This document shows, piece by piece, positions 25,599 to 34,732 of a DNA stretch of 64,000 nt. Origin of the DNA: Flavobacterium sp. HBTb2-11-1 (GTDB lineage Bacteria > Bacteroidota > Bacteroidia > Flavobacteriales > Flavobacteriaceae). The notes under the pieces are model-generated. The model did not search any database. It saw nothing but the letters and a program-made list of their open reading frames with translations, and had not been told where the DNA came from. The stretch is from positions 62,001 through 126,000 of the forward strand of contig NZ_WUMO01000007.1 of assembly GCF_009826975.1 (NCBI RefSeq), given 5' to 3'. The position numbers and the translations under genes were made by a program. Numbering within the stretch: position 1 is the first letter of the stretch; each line of letters opens with the position of its first letter.

Positions 25599-27545
25599 AT
25601 GAAAAAGTTAATAGTTTTTATTTTATTGATAATTAGTGTAATATCTAGTGCTAATGTACGAATGCCTATACTATTTTCTGACGGAATGGTACTTCAAAGA
25701 GACAAAAAAATTCCGATTTGGGGCTTTGCAGATGCAAATGAAAGCGTAGAAATTCATTTCAACAAACAAGTTAAGAAAACAACAGCCGATAAAAACGGAA
25801 AATGGATTTTAAATTTAAGTGCCGAAAAAGCTGGTGGTCCATTCGAATTGACCATTATCGGAAAAAATAAGATCACAATCAAAAATGTTTTGGTTGGAGA
25901 AGTTTGGATTTGCAGCGGGCAATCGAATATGGAATTTCAGGTTTTCAAAACTATGAATGCCGAAAAAGAAATGGCAGATGCTAATTATCCAATGATCCGT
26001 CATTTTGGTGTGGCACAGGATTTAAGCGGCACTCCGAAAGACGATTTAAAACAAGGAAAATGGGAAGAAGCCAACAAAAAAAATGTAGGCAACTTTACAG
26101 CAGTTGGATATTATTTCGCGAGAAAATTATATGCTGAATTAAAAATCCCAATTGGAATTATTAATACTTCTTGGGGTGGAACTAATGTTGAAACTTGGAC
26201 AAGTCGTGAGGCTTTTGAAAACAGCCCTGATTTTAAAGCCATGATTGCCGATGTTCCGACTCTAAATGTAGACTCTATTTCAAAATTATATGCCAGAAAG
26301 ATGAATGAAAGAGTTGAAAAAATTCAAGGAAATCCTGTTAGCTCTGATAACGAAGATTCATTTAAAGAACTTTCTTTTAATGATAATTCTTGGGGCGAAC
26401 TCAATACGCCAAGTTTATGGGAAAATCAGCCTTTAGGAGATTTGGATGGCGTAGTTTGGATGCGAAAAACAATTACACTCACAGCCGATGATCTTAAAAA
26501 CAAAGCCGTTTTAAGTTTAGCTAAAATTGACGATGAGGATATTACGTATGTAAACGGAATCGAAATTGGCCGAAACACACAATACGATTTAAAAAGAGTG
26601 TATTCTGTTCCTGGAAATGTTTTAAAAGAAGGAAAAAATGTAATTGCTGTCCGAATTGTTGACAACAGCGGAGGTGGAGGGATTTATGGTGAAGCACAAG
26701 ATCTAAAACTGACTATTGGCAGTAAAAGTATTCCGCTTGACGGAAAATGGAAATTCAGAGTTATTGTTGTAAAAACAGCTTTATCACCAAACAGTTATCC
26801 GTCATTATTGTACAATGCGATGGTAAATCCGTTAGTTCCTTACGGAATTCAAGGCGTTTTATGGTATCAGGGAGAAGCCAATGTTTGGAGAGCAGCAGAA
26901 TACAAAAAATCATTTCCGTTAATGATCAATGATTGGAGAACAAAATTCAAACAAGGAAACTTCCCATTTTACTTCGTTCAATTATCCACTTTTGACGAAT
27001 TTGGAGGCAATAGTGAGAAAGGTAGCCGATGGGCAGAACTTCGCGAAGCACAGTCTGAAACACTAAAAGTGCCGAACACAGGAATGGCCGTAACCACAGA
27101 TATTGGAAACGCCAAAGACATTCACCCAACTAACAAACAAGATATTGGATTACGTTTGGCAGCTATTGCCATGAATAATATTTACGGCAAAAAACAAGTT
27201 CATAGCGGACCAACTTACAAATCTCAAGAAATAAAAGGAAACCAAATCGTATTGACTTTTGATAATATCGGCAGCGGATTATCAACACCAAACAATGTAG
27301 AGTTAAAAGGTTTCGAAATTGCTGGTGCTGATAAAGTTTTTCATTCCGCGAAAGCGATAATGAAGGACAACAAAGTAATTGTCTCGAGCGATCAGGTGCA
27401 AAATCCTGTAGCAGTGCATTATGGTTGGGCAGATGATGATACGGCGATCAATCTTTTCAATAAAGAAAAATTTCCGGCTTCGCCTTTCAGAACCGATAAT
27501 TGGGAGATGCTAACTGCGAATGAGAAATATAAAGTGAGTAAATAA
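25599..27545 (+). CDS. SASA/CE20-type carbohydrate acetylesterase
   Basis: 648 residues with a signal peptide (ending ISSANV). An SGNH-hydrolase esterase domain is split by a beta-sandwich insertion (~260-380; GVVWMRKTITLTADDLKN). Catalytic Ser109 lies in CSGQSNME, Asp507 and His509 in KDIHPTN; WYQGEANVWRA is also conserved. Annotated family members are called sialate O-acetylesterases, but the inserted domain is typical of CE20 enzymes, one of which deacetylates xyloglucan oligosaccharides. With an alpha-xylosidase in the same locus, a plant-glycan acetylesterase is more likely than a sialate esterase. It is the last gene of the PUL. Confidence 0.85.
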   Translation: MKKLIVFILLIISVISSANVRMPILFSDGMVLQRDKKIPIWGFADANESVEIHFNKQVKKTTADKNGKWILNLSAEKAGGPFELTIIGKNKITIKNVLVGEVWICSGQSNMEFQVFKTMNAEKEMADANYPMIRHFGVAQDLSGTPKDDLKQGKWEEANKKNVGNFTAVGYYFARKLYAELKIPIGIINTSWGGTNVETWTSREAFENSPDFKAMIADVPTLNVDSISKLYARKMNERVEKIQGNPVSSDNEDSFKELSFNDNSWGELNTPSLWENQPLGDLDGVVWMRKTITLTADDLKNKAVLSLAKIDDEDITYVNGIEIGRNTQYDLKRVYSVPGNVLKEGKNVIAVRIVDNSGGGGIYGEAQDLKLTIGSKSIPLDGKWKFRVIVVKTALSPNSYPSLLYNAMVNPLVPYGIQGVLWYQGEANVWRAAEYKKSFPLMINDWRTKFKQGNFPFYFVQLSTFDEFGGNSEKGSRWAELREAQSETLKVPNTGMAVTTDIGNAKDIHPTNKQDIGLRLAAIAMNNIYGKKQVHSGPTYKSQEIKGNQIVLTFDNIGSGLSTPNNVELKGFEIAGADKVFHSAKAIMKDNKVIVSSDQVQNPVAVHYGWADDDTAINLFNKEKFPASPFRTDNWEMLTANEKYKVSK

Positions 27546-27617
27546 GTCCTAAGTACTTCATAATTAGTGATCAGTTCTTATTAAGAAGTATACAGGCGAA
27601 TAATAAAAATTTGCAAA

Positions 27618-27666
27618 ATAAAGCTCCAGTGGAACGAAGTGAATTTCGCACCGCTGGAGCTCTTTT
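27618..27666. terminator. Bidirectional terminator at the end of the PUL
   Basis: AGCTCCAGTGG (27622-27632) pairs with CCGCTGGAGCT (27651-27661), with one mismatch. It has A-rich left and T-rich right flanks, and lies between the converging esterase and cvpA-like genes. Confidence 0.75.
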
Positions 27667-27699
27667 GCATTGACAGGATTTAATTTCTAAACGTTATAA

Positions 27700-28242
27700 T
27701 TATTTTTTTGCCTGCTCTTTTTCTTCTGGTTTCTTAGAGTGCTCTTTTTTAAACGTTTCGTACCATTTTTCAATCGACGGATAAACAAAAGCTGCAACTT
27801 TTTTTACTGGATTATAAAAAATAGAATTGTCTAAAGTTTCTTTTTTAGCGAATGTATTATTGAAGTTTATTTTCTCAAACAAAGCAATAAAAATACTCAG
27901 AATTAGAATGGTTTTTAAAACCCTAAAAAATCCGCCTCCCAGTTTATTCATCCAGCCTAACATGGCAAAATCGGCAATTCCGGTTAGAATTTTTGCTAAA
28001 AAGTAAACTCCAATTACAACCAAAATAAAGGTCAGGATAAAAGCCGTAATTTGAATATTAGTCGGATTCCAAGAAACGTGCTTTGAAATCATTCCTGTCA
28101 TTAATGAAGAAAATTTAATGGCAAGATAAATTCCTAATAACAGGGAAATAAAAGAAGCAACTTCTACAAAAAGTCCATTTTTAATGCCTTTATACAAACT
28201 GTATCCTAAAAGCGCGGCTACAATAATATCAAAAAAACTCAT
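27700..28242 (-). CDS. CvpA-family membrane protein
   Basis: 180 residues with four predicted membrane helices: FFDIIVAALLGYSLYKGI, VASFISLLLGIYLAIKF, ITAFILTFILVVIGVYFLA and LKTILILSIFIALF. The charged C-terminal tail is cytoplasmic. The spacing and the GxxxG-type KGIKNGLF motif match CvpA (colicin V production/purine-linked) proteins. CvpA homologues affect envelope stress resistance; the molecular role is unknown. The gene is separate from its neighbours and divergent from the next gene. Confidence 0.8.
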   Translation of the reverse strand: MSFFDIIVAALLGYSLYKGIKNGLFVEVASFISLLLGIYLAIKFSSLMTGMISKHVSWNPTNIQITAFILTFILVVIGVYFLAKILTGIADFAMLGWMNKLGGGFFRVLKTILILSIFIALFEKINFNNTFAKKETLDNSIFYNPVKKVAAFVYPSIEKWYETFKKEHSKKPEEKEQAKK

Positions 28243-28487
28243 GTTTGGGTTTGGTGTTTAATGAGGCGCAAAGATATATCTTTTTTAGATCCAAAGGCTC
28301 ATAGTGGCAAAGGTTCAGAGGTTTTATAGCAGTTGTAATTTTATGTGTTTAAAATTTTTAGGCACATTGAGTTTGAACTCTGTATCTTTGCAAATCAAAA
28401 TTTAGAGTTCAGATTACGATTCTGCCCCCTCAGAATAGATTTTAATCAGTAATCCAACATCTAAAATCAACAATCTAAAATCACACA

Positions 28488-28844
28488 ATGTCTAGAGATA
28501 TACAGTTAAAAGAGCGATGGGAAAAGCTCGTTGATATACTTTCCAATCAATTTTCACAAGGTGAAGATCTTGATTTGGACGCTATAATTTATCTAATTGG
28601 AGTTCAGGAACTCGGAAAAGTGCATCGTCAATTTAAGAAAGACGAAAAATTAAATCTAATGCATATTGCCATTTGCAGATTGTTAGAACCTTATGGTTAT
28701 TACGAATTTGATTTTTTTGATAGCGAAGGCTGGCCACACTACAAAATAAAAGAACAATTACCGCCGTTAAAAGCAGGTGAACAATCGGTTTTAATGAAAG
28801 AAGCGATTGTAAATTATTTTTTGGAAAGAAAACTTATTGAGTAG
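28488..28844 (+). CDS. Conserved Bacteroidota hypothetical protein
   Basis: 118 residues, acidic and soluble, with no signal peptide. Visible features are a helical first half (ERWEKLVDILSNQF, DLDAIIYLIGVQELGKVHR) and a YYEFDFFDSEGWPHYK segment, then a short helical end (LMKEAIVNYFLERKLIE). The look is of a small widely conserved Flavobacteriia protein, but no function can be assigned. A hairpin-rich spacer (28850-28920) separates it from the next gene. Confidence 0.7.
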   Translation: MSRDIQLKERWEKLVDILSNQFSQGEDLDLDAIIYLIGVQELGKVHRQFKKDEKLNLMHIAICRLLEPYGYYEFDFFDSEGWPHYKIKEQLPPLKAGEQSVLMKEAIVNYFLERKLIE

Positions 28845-28851
28845 TTTTTTT

Positions 28852-28918
28852 GGTTTACAGTCGCAGTCTCAGTTTACAGTGTTTGAGACTGTAAACTGTC
28901 ACTGAAAACTGAGACTAA
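28852..28918. repeat. Inverted repeat of the AGTCTCAGTTTACAGT family
   Basis: GTTTACAGTCGCAGTCTCAG on the left and CTGTCACTGAAAACTGAGAC on the right give overlapping hairpins, including CAGTTTACAGT-GTTTGAG-ACTGTAAACTG. It may act as a terminator for the gene ending at 28844. Similar AGTCTCAGT arms occur at 13596-13644. Confidence 0.6.
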
Positions 28919-28928
28919 AATTAAAAAA

Positions 28929-29456
28929 ATGTGCAGATACGCAATGACATCTTATAAACCTCATTATGCTTGTTTTAATTGTCGGAAGACTTTTAAAAGA
29001 AGATTGATGGTGGATATAAAAAAAGGAGAAGCATCGGTTTTTGAAGCCAAATGTCCGCAATGTGGAGAATTAATGGCGAACATGGGACTGGATTTTGAAT
29101 CGCCTAAAAAAGATGATGTCAAAAAGTGGGAACATATTAAAAGTTTATTTTCCGTTGGCATTACCTTTCATTCTTGCGGCTGCAGCGGACCAGGCTATAT
29201 TCCGAATTCAAAAGAAAAATTAGTCGAGTATTTTGAAGACATAAAAAAGACCTATTTTAAAAATATGGATTTTTGGCGTACCAGAATTGAACCTTCAACA
29301 AAGCAAGAGAAAGAACGAGATTCAAATAAAAATTGGCATGAACTCGGACGTATTTCTTCTAATTATAAAAAGCAAGTTGTAACCAATCAAGAAGGTTTAG
29401 ATTATTGGCATCTAAAGATTAAACAAGTTGAAGAAAAGTTAAATCTGATAAAATAA
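28929..29456 (+). CDS. Hypothetical protein with treble-clef/zinc-ribbon cysteines
   Basis: 175 residues. Two CxxC pairs, HYACFNCRKTF (~13-23) and AKCPQCGEL (~53-61), are spaced as in a zinc ribbon. A further HSCGCSGPGYIP motif lies near residue 92. The C-terminal half is charged and helical (IKKTYFKNMDFWRTRIEP; YWHLKIKQVEEKLNLI). It is probably a cytosolic zinc protein; nucleic-acid binding is possible but unproven. It lies 84 bp before pheS and has no recognisable partner. Confidence 0.65.
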   Translation: MCRYAMTSYKPHYACFNCRKTFKRRLMVDIKKGEASVFEAKCPQCGELMANMGLDFESPKKDDVKKWEHIKSLFSVGITFHSCGCSGPGYIPNSKEKLVEYFEDIKKTYFKNMDFWRTRIEPSTKQEKERDSNKNWHELGRISSNYKKQVVTNQEGLDYWHLKIKQVEEKLNLIK

Positions 29457-29540
29457 TTTACGGAAAACCTAAAACTGCGACTGTGACCGCACATTTTCAA
29501 CTAAAAACACTAAATTTGTACTCTCAATTATCGAAGGAAA

Positions 29541-30560
29541 ATGATAGATAAGATAAAACAGCACATAGAGGAAGCTAAAGCCTTTAATGAGAAAAATAAA
29601 GAATCGTTAGAACAATTCCGTATTAAATATTTAGGAAGTAAAGGTTTGCTGAAAGAACTTTTTACTGAATTTAAAAATATTCCGAACGACCAGAAAAAAG
29701 ATTTCGGACAAGTAATCAATACTTTAAAAGCAGTAGCTGAAGAAAAAGTAAAGCAGATTCAGGAAGAGCTTGAAAGTAAAGAAGAGTCTAAAGGGGTTTT
29801 TGGAGATTTAACGCGTGCTGCAGAACCAGTAATTATTGGTTCGCGCCACCCAATTTCTATCGTTAAAAATCAAATTATAGATATTTTTGCTAATATCGGA
29901 TTCAACGTTTCTGAAGGACCAGAAATTGAAGACGACTGGCATAACTTTACAGCATTGAACTTGCCAGAATATCACCCAGCGCGTGATATGCAGGATACGT
30001 TTTTCATTCAGACCAATCCTGATGTGTTGTTACGTACGCATACATCATCTGTTCAGGTGCGTTATATGGAAAATCATAAACCGCCAATTCGTACGATTTC
30101 TCCGGGACGTGTTTTCCGTAACGAAGCTATTTCATCTCGTTCGCACTGTATTTTCCATCAAGTGGAAGGATTATACATTGACAAAGATGTGTCTTTCGCC
30201 GATTTAAAACAGACTTTGCTATATTTTACTAAAGAAATGTTCGGAAAATCTAAGATTCGTCTTCGTCCGTCATATTTCCCATTTACGGAGCCAAGTGCTG
30301 AAATTGATATTTATTGGGGACTGAAAACAGAAACGGATTATAGAATTACAAAAGGAACGGGCTGGCTGGAAATTGGAGGTTGCGGAATGGTTGATCCAAA
30401 CGTTTTGAAAAACTGTGATATCAATCCAGATGAATACAACGGTTTTGCTTTCGGAATGGGAGTAGAGCGTATTGCAATGCTTTTATACCAAATTGGAGAC
30501 ATTCGTATGTTCTATGAAAATGATGTTCGTTTCTTAGAGCAGTTTAAATCAAATATATAA
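29541..30560 (+). CDS. pheS: Phenylalanyl-tRNA synthetase alpha subunit
   Basis: 339 residues, the standard PheS length. The N-terminal coiled-coil arm (~1-85) is followed by the class II catalytic core: motif 1 around RHPISIVKNQIIDIFANIGF, motif 2 with RTHTSSVQVRYM and RVFRNEAISSRSH, HQVEGLYID, PSYFPFTEPSAEID and motif 3 GFAFGMGVERIAML near residue 315. It charges tRNA-Phe as an (alpha-beta)2 enzyme. pheT is not adjacent, as is common in this group. Confidence 0.97.
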   Translation: MIDKIKQHIEEAKAFNEKNKESLEQFRIKYLGSKGLLKELFTEFKNIPNDQKKDFGQVINTLKAVAEEKVKQIQEELESKEESKGVFGDLTRAAEPVIIGSRHPISIVKNQIIDIFANIGFNVSEGPEIEDDWHNFTALNLPEYHPARDMQDTFFIQTNPDVLLRTHTSSVQVRYMENHKPPIRTISPGRVFRNEAISSRSHCIFHQVEGLYIDKDVSFADLKQTLLYFTKEMFGKSKIRLRPSYFPFTEPSAEIDIYWGLKTETDYRITKGTGWLEIGGCGMVDPNVLKNCDINPDEYNGFAFGMGVERIAMLLYQIGDIRMFYENDVRFLEQFKSNI

Positions 30561-30564
30561 TTCT

Positions 30565-30650
30565 AAGTCTAAAAGTCATAAAGTCGAAAGTCTAAAAGTC
30601 ATTACTTTGGGTTTTCGACTTTATGACTTTCGACTTTAAACTTTTGACTA
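30565..30650. repeat. Inverted repeat after pheS
   Basis: The left arm is built of AAGTCTAAAAGTC / AAAGTCGAAAGTC units and the right arm of GACTTTATGACTTTCGAC and CTTTTGACT. They form an ~85-bp imperfect hairpin that fills the gap to the next gene. It may end the pheS transcript. Confidence 0.65.
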
Positions 30651-30652
30651 AA

Positions 30653-31060
30653 ATGAAAAAAGATATAATAATTCCAGAGGTTGAAAACGTCTTTCTTGCA
30701 GCAGTACAAGAATGGAGCGACGATTTTATGGAAAAAGTGTGGTACGCTTACTTAGTTAATGACAGTGACTTTAACCTAGACAGCGTAATGGTGGTTTCAA
30801 AAGCATTTGGAACTATTGAAGGAGAAATGAAAAAAACGTCAATTCTACGCCATGCATTTGTTGAGGTTCCTGCAGTTTCTGTTGTAAAGATAGAATTGAT
30901 AGAAAAAAGCCTTTTAGCGCTAAATAACGAATTCATGGTAACTTTCTTCATCGGAAATACTTTGTACGATAAGAAGTTTATTTTTAAAGCCAATTCGCTT
31001 GACGAAAACAATACGGAAGAAGTACCGATTTTGTTTGTTGAAGGGATTATGGTGAAATAG
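30653..31060 (+). CDS. Conserved hypothetical protein
   Basis: 135 residues from the ATG at 30653. An upstream alternative at 30623 starts inside the repeat and is rejected. It is soluble and strand-rich in the middle (YAYLVNDSDFNLDSVMVVS, AFVEVPAVSVVKIELIE) and ends with EVPILFVEGIMVK. No signal peptide or catalytic motif is visible. It looks like a conserved Flavobacteriia protein of unknown role. Confidence 0.65.
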   Translation: MKKDIIIPEVENVFLAAVQEWSDDFMEKVWYAYLVNDSDFNLDSVMVVSKAFGTIEGEMKKTSILRHAFVEVPAVSVVKIELIEKSLLALNNEFMVTFFIGNTLYDKKFIFKANSLDENNTEEVPILFVEGIMVK

Positions 31061-31126
31061 AGATTTGGAAGAAGAAAGAAGCAAGAGGAAAGACTATATT
31101 AAGACTTAAATAGAATAAAGAAGAAA

Positions 31127-31160
31127 GAGCCAAGACTGAAATTCAGTTTGGCTCTTTTTT
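31127..31160. terminator. Bidirectional terminator before gpsA 3' end
   Basis: AGAGCCAAGACTGAA pairs with TTCAGTTTGGCTCT, and a long T-run follows. It sits between the gene ending at 31060 and the minus-strand gpsA. Confidence 0.8.
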
Positions 31161-31212
31161 TATCTCAAACAAAAGTCTTTACTCTTGCGTCTTTCTTCTA
31201 TTTTCTTAAAGA

Positions 31213-32208
31213 TTAATCCAAAGACTCCGTCAATTTCTTGAAAACCGTTTTGGCATCTTTCCCTTCATATAAAATGGCGTAAACTGCGTCGATAATTGGT
31301 GTTTTAGCACCATAACCCTGATTTAGTTTGTAAGCACTTTTTGTTGCGTAATACCCTTCGGCAACCATACTCATTTCCATCATGGCGCTTTTTACGGTGT
31401 AGCCTTTTCCAATCATATTTCCGAACATTCTATTTCTAGAAAAAACGGAATATCCTGTAACCAACAAATCGCCCAAATAAGCCGAATCATTGATGTTACG
31501 TTTCATTTTATGCACTTTTCTAATGAATTTCTTCATTTCGCGAATTGCATTACTCATTAAAACCGACTGGAAGTTATCGCCATAACCTAAACCATGCGCA
31601 ATTCCGGCAGCAATAGAATAAATGTTTTTCAGCATTGCAGCATATTCAGTTCCGATAATGTCGTCTGAAATTTTGGCTTTTATGTAATTTCCAGAAAGTG
31701 ATTTTGCCACAATACAAGCTTTTTCTGGATCACCACACGCAATTGTTAAGTAAGAAAGTCTTTCTAGGGCAACTTCTTCAGCGTGGCAAGGTCCCGTAAT
31801 AACTCCAATGTTGTAATAAGGAATGTCGTATTGAATGTGGAAATGTTCGCCGACAATTAAACTCGTTTCTGGAACGATACCTTTAATAGCAGAAAAAATG
31901 ATTTTATCGGCTAGAGAAACCGTCATATTTTTTAATTCGGCATCTAAGAAAGCTGATGGAATGGCAAAAATGATGTAATCTGCATATTCAATCGCTTCGT
32001 TTATATTGCTTGTCAGTTTAAGTTTGTTAGTGTCAAATTCAACAGAACTTAAATAGTTGGGATTGTGTTTGTATTTCTGAAGATGTTCAATCGCAGATTC
32101 ATTACGCATATACCACGCAATTTCCGAAAGATTCACACATAGCATTTTGGCAATTGCCGTTGCCCAACTTCCTCCTCCAATTACTGCAAATTTTAACTTT
32201 TCGCTCAT
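31213..32208 (-). CDS. gpsA: NAD(P)-dependent glycerol-3-phosphate dehydrogenase
   Basis: 331 residues from the ATG at 32206-32208 (MSEKLKFAVIGGG), preferred over a start 21 bp upstream because it leads straight into the Rossmann strand. Features: GGGSWATAIA (~9-18), FAIPSAFLD, SAIKGIVPE with the conserved KG, GPCHAEEVA, and the catalytic-domain segment AAMLKNIYSIAAGIAHGLG with its active-site Lys. It makes sn-glycerol-3-phosphate for phospholipids in the cytosol. It is a single gene between two terminators. Confidence 0.95.
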   Translation of the reverse strand: MSEKLKFAVIGGGSWATAIAKMLCVNLSEIAWYMRNESAIEHLQKYKHNPNYLSSVEFDTNKLKLTSNINEAIEYADYIIFAIPSAFLDAELKNMTVSLADKIIFSAIKGIVPETSLIVGEHFHIQYDIPYYNIGVITGPCHAEEVALERLSYLTIACGDPEKACIVAKSLSGNYIKAKISDDIIGTEYAAMLKNIYSIAAGIAHGLGYGDNFQSVLMSNAIREMKKFIRKVHKMKRNINDSAYLGDLLVTGYSVFSRNRMFGNMIGKGYTVKSAMMEMSMVAEGYYATKSAYKLNQGYGAKTPIIDAVYAILYEGKDAKTVFKKLTESLD

Positions 32209-32556
32209 TATTTTATTAATTTGAAACAAAAGTACTTAATAATGTGCTAATAAAGCAAAATCTGATTTAAGAAATTTGAAAAAGCCCTTTAATTATAATG
32301 ACTTTCAAGAGTTTTAGCTTAAAATTTTTTTTTGCAATGCAATACAATAAAATCAAAACAGTATCGTTATAAAAGTTTATAAATTAGAATTTTAATGAAT
32401 TTAAAAAAAATTGAGTTAGTTAGTTTTGTTTTAGTATTTTAAAAAGGCGTTCCTAAACTGGTTAAGAACGCCTTTTTTATTTAAATCTCAATTCTAAAAT
32501 TCCAAATGGATAATCTCAAAAGATTTGGAATTTGGAATTTTCAAGTTGGAATTTCA
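32209..32556. terminator. Spacer with bidirectional terminator (32441-32478)
   Basis: This 348-bp spacer has no gene. GGCGTTC (32446-32452) and GAACGCC (32466-32472), with A and T flanks, make a good terminator for the minus-strand alcohol dehydrogenase gene. A second, weaker repeat (TCCAAATGG..., AGATTTGGAATTTGGAATTTTC) lies at ~32495-32550. Confidence 0.7.
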
Positions 32557-33714
32557 TTAATAAGAAAGTTCAACAATTGATTTTACTTTGTCTAAAGTTA
32601 CCAATTGATTTTCTCCTAAACCTTTCCAGCCTCTTTCATCAAAACGTTTTACGATAAAATCTGCTGTTTTAGAATAGTCTTCTGTGTATTGAGAAAGTTT
32701 AGTGCCCATTCCCATTGTATGGAAAAATTCAACCGTCTTATTGATGGCTTCTTTAGCTACTTCTTCGTCAGAACCTGTTAAGTTGAAGATTCTTCTTCCG
32801 TATTGTGCTAATTTTGCTTTTTTAGTTTCAAACATTACATGGTACAAACTTGGTCCAATTATCGCCAAAGTTCTAGCATGATCAATTTCGTAAAGTGCTG
32901 TCAATTCGTGACCAATCATATGCGTTGCCCAATCGCTTGGAACACCTTTTTGAATTAATCCGTTTAAAGCCATTGTACAGCTCCACATAAAATTGGAAGC
33001 CAAAGTATAATCGGTTGGGTTTTGTACAACGCCAGGACCAACTTCAATTAACGTCTGTAAAATTCCTTCGGCAATTCTATCTTGAAGAAAAGCATCAGTA
33101 GGATACGTTAAATATTGCTCCATTACGTGTGTGTAAGCATCTACAACACCATTTTCGATTTGTCTTTTTGGTAAAGAAGAAATCACAGTTGGATCACAAA
33201 TAGAGAATTGTGGGAATAAAGCGCTTCCGCCAGAAGATAACTTTTCTTGAGTTGCTTCAATGGTTACCACATATCCAGAATTCATTTCACTTCCCGTTGC
33301 TGGTAAAGTTAAAACAGTTCCAAACGGCATTGCATTTTCTTTAATTAAAATTCTTTTTTGAAGAATGTCAATCGGATTTCCTTCAAAATTAACTGCGCCC
33401 GAAATAAATTTCACACCATCAATCACGGATCCGCCTCCAACAGCCAAAATAAAATCGATTTTTTCTGCTTTTATAACATCAACAGCTTTCATCAAAGTTT
33501 CAAATCTCGGATTTGGTTCGATTCCGCCAAATTCTACAATTTCAAAACCTTTAAGATTGTTGATTACTTGATCGTAAATTCCGTTTTTAAAAATACTTCC
33601 ACCGCCATAAGCCAAAAGTACTTTTGCATCTTTTGGAACTAAAGTCGAAAGTTTTTCAATTTGCCCTTTTCCGAAAACTAAGTTTGTCGGATTGTATAAT
33701 TCAAAGTTTAGCAT
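32557..33714 (-). CDS. Iron-type alcohol dehydrogenase, YqhD-like aldehyde reductase
   Basis: 385 residues, the usual length. The N-terminal Rossmann-like domain has YGGGSIFKNG (~37-47) and AVGGGSVIDGVKF (~90-103). The metal site is seen in VVDAYTHVMEQYLTYP, THMIGHELTALYEIDHAR and the adjoining His residues of the C-terminal helical domain. The GGGS motif and length match NADPH-dependent YqhD, which reduces toxic aldehydes, rather than the butanol/1,2-propanediol branches. It neighbours a DJ-1-type gene of probable carbonyl-stress function, which supports a detoxification role. Confidence 0.88.
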   Translation of the reverse strand: MLNFELYNPTNLVFGKGQIEKLSTLVPKDAKVLLAYGGGSIFKNGIYDQVINNLKGFEIVEFGGIEPNPRFETLMKAVDVIKAEKIDFILAVGGGSVIDGVKFISGAVNFEGNPIDILQKRILIKENAMPFGTVLTLPATGSEMNSGYVVTIEATQEKLSSGGSALFPQFSICDPTVISSLPKRQIENGVVDAYTHVMEQYLTYPTDAFLQDRIAEGILQTLIEVGPGVVQNPTDYTLASNFMWSCTMALNGLIQKGVPSDWATHMIGHELTALYEIDHARTLAIIGPSLYHVMFETKKAKLAQYGRRIFNLTGSDEEVAKEAINKTVEFFHTMGMGTKLSQYTEDYSKTADFIVKRFDERGWKGLGENQLVTLDKVKSIVELSY

Positions 33715-33884
33715 TTTTTTTAGAGTTTCTAAGATGCTAAGCTACTAAGAACCTAAGTTTTGGACTTATCTAGTAGATTTAGCTCGTTGTTTATTTAATT
33801 TTTTATTATTGATGAGTAAGGATTTGATTTTTAAGTTGCTAAGGAAAAAACTCAGGATCTTAGCAACTTAAAATCTTAGTATTT

Positions 33885-34646
33885 TTATTTTAACTCTTGT
33901 AATAATTTTGCAGCTACCAATTTAGACGATGCAGGGTTTTGGCCTGTAATCAAAAGTCCGTCGGCTACTGCGTATGGTTGCCAGTTTTCTCCTTTAGAAA
34001 AGATTGCTCCATTTGATGCTAAGGCATCTTCTAGTAAAAAAGGAACTACTTTAGTTAAACCAACTGCTTCTTCTTCGGCATTGGTGAATCCTGTTACTTT
34101 TTTGCCTTTTACTAAGTATTCGCCATTTACTTTTACATTTTTCAAAACTGCAGGCGCGTGACATACAAATGCTACTGGTTTATTGTGAGTATAAAAAGAT
34201 TCGATTAAAGCAATAGAATTTTTATCTTGGACTAAATCCCAAAGCGGACCGTGGCCTCCTGGATAAAATACAGCGTCGTAATCTTTTTGGTTAACTGTCG
34301 AAAGTTTTAAAGTGTTTTTTAATTTTTCTTGTAAAACCTTATCGGCATCAAAACGTTTGGTGTCTTCAGTTGCCGATGCAGGATCGGCACTTTTTGGATC
34401 AATCGGCGGCTGGCCTCCAAGCGGAGATGCAATTGCAATTTCTACTCCTTGATCTAATAATTCATAATATGGTGCAGCAAATTCTTCTGACCAGAATCCT
34501 GTTTTTTCTCCTGTATTGCCCAGTTTATCATTGCTGGTTACAACAAATAATACTTTTTTCATACTCTTTTTATTTGATTTTTGAGCTTCAGCCGAGATGC
34601 TTACAGCTGTGAATGCAGTTATTGCGAATAGTGCTATTTTTTTCAT
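33885..34646 (-). CDS. DJ-1/PfpI-family protein, Hsp31-like, with signal peptide
   Basis: 253 residues. A cleavable signal peptide (ending ISAEA) precedes a DJ-1/PfpI fold. The nucleophilic Cys162 is followed by His163 in AFVCHAP; GFWSEE supplies the conserved Glu; FYPGGHGP is the oxyanion loop. The layout is that of Hsp31-type glyoxalase III/chaperones, but exported. It may remove methylglyoxal or similar carbonyls outside the cytosol. It is divergent from the LysR gene and next to a YqhD-type reductase; all three probably form a carbonyl-stress unit. Confidence 0.83.
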   Translation of the reverse strand: MKKIALFAITAFTAVSISAEAQKSNKKSMKKVLFVVTSNDKLGNTGEKTGFWSEEFAAPYYELLDQGVEIAIASPLGGQPPIDPKSADPASATEDTKRFDADKVLQEKLKNTLKLSTVNQKDYDAVFYPGGHGPLWDLVQDKNSIALIESFYTHNKPVAFVCHAPAVLKNVKVNGEYLVKGKKVTGFTNAEEEAVGLTKVVPFLLEDALASNGAIFSKGENWQPYAVADGLLITGQNPASSKLVAAKLLQELK

Positions 34647-34705
34647 AAATATTAAATTTTGAACAAATTTACGGCGAATGTGATATCAGTAAAAATAAAA
34701 TAAAC

Positions 34706-34713
34706 TATGTTTG
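34706..34713 (+). promoter_or_regulatory. -7 element of the LysR gene promoter
   Basis: TATGTTTG matches TAnnTTTG exactly, 20 bp before the LysR gene start, in the 86-bp gap between the LysR and DJ-1 genes. A LysR operator would be expected in the same gap; no clear T-N11-A palindrome was picked out. Confidence 0.5.
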
Positions 34714-34732
34714 TTATAAATAAATTTATGTC

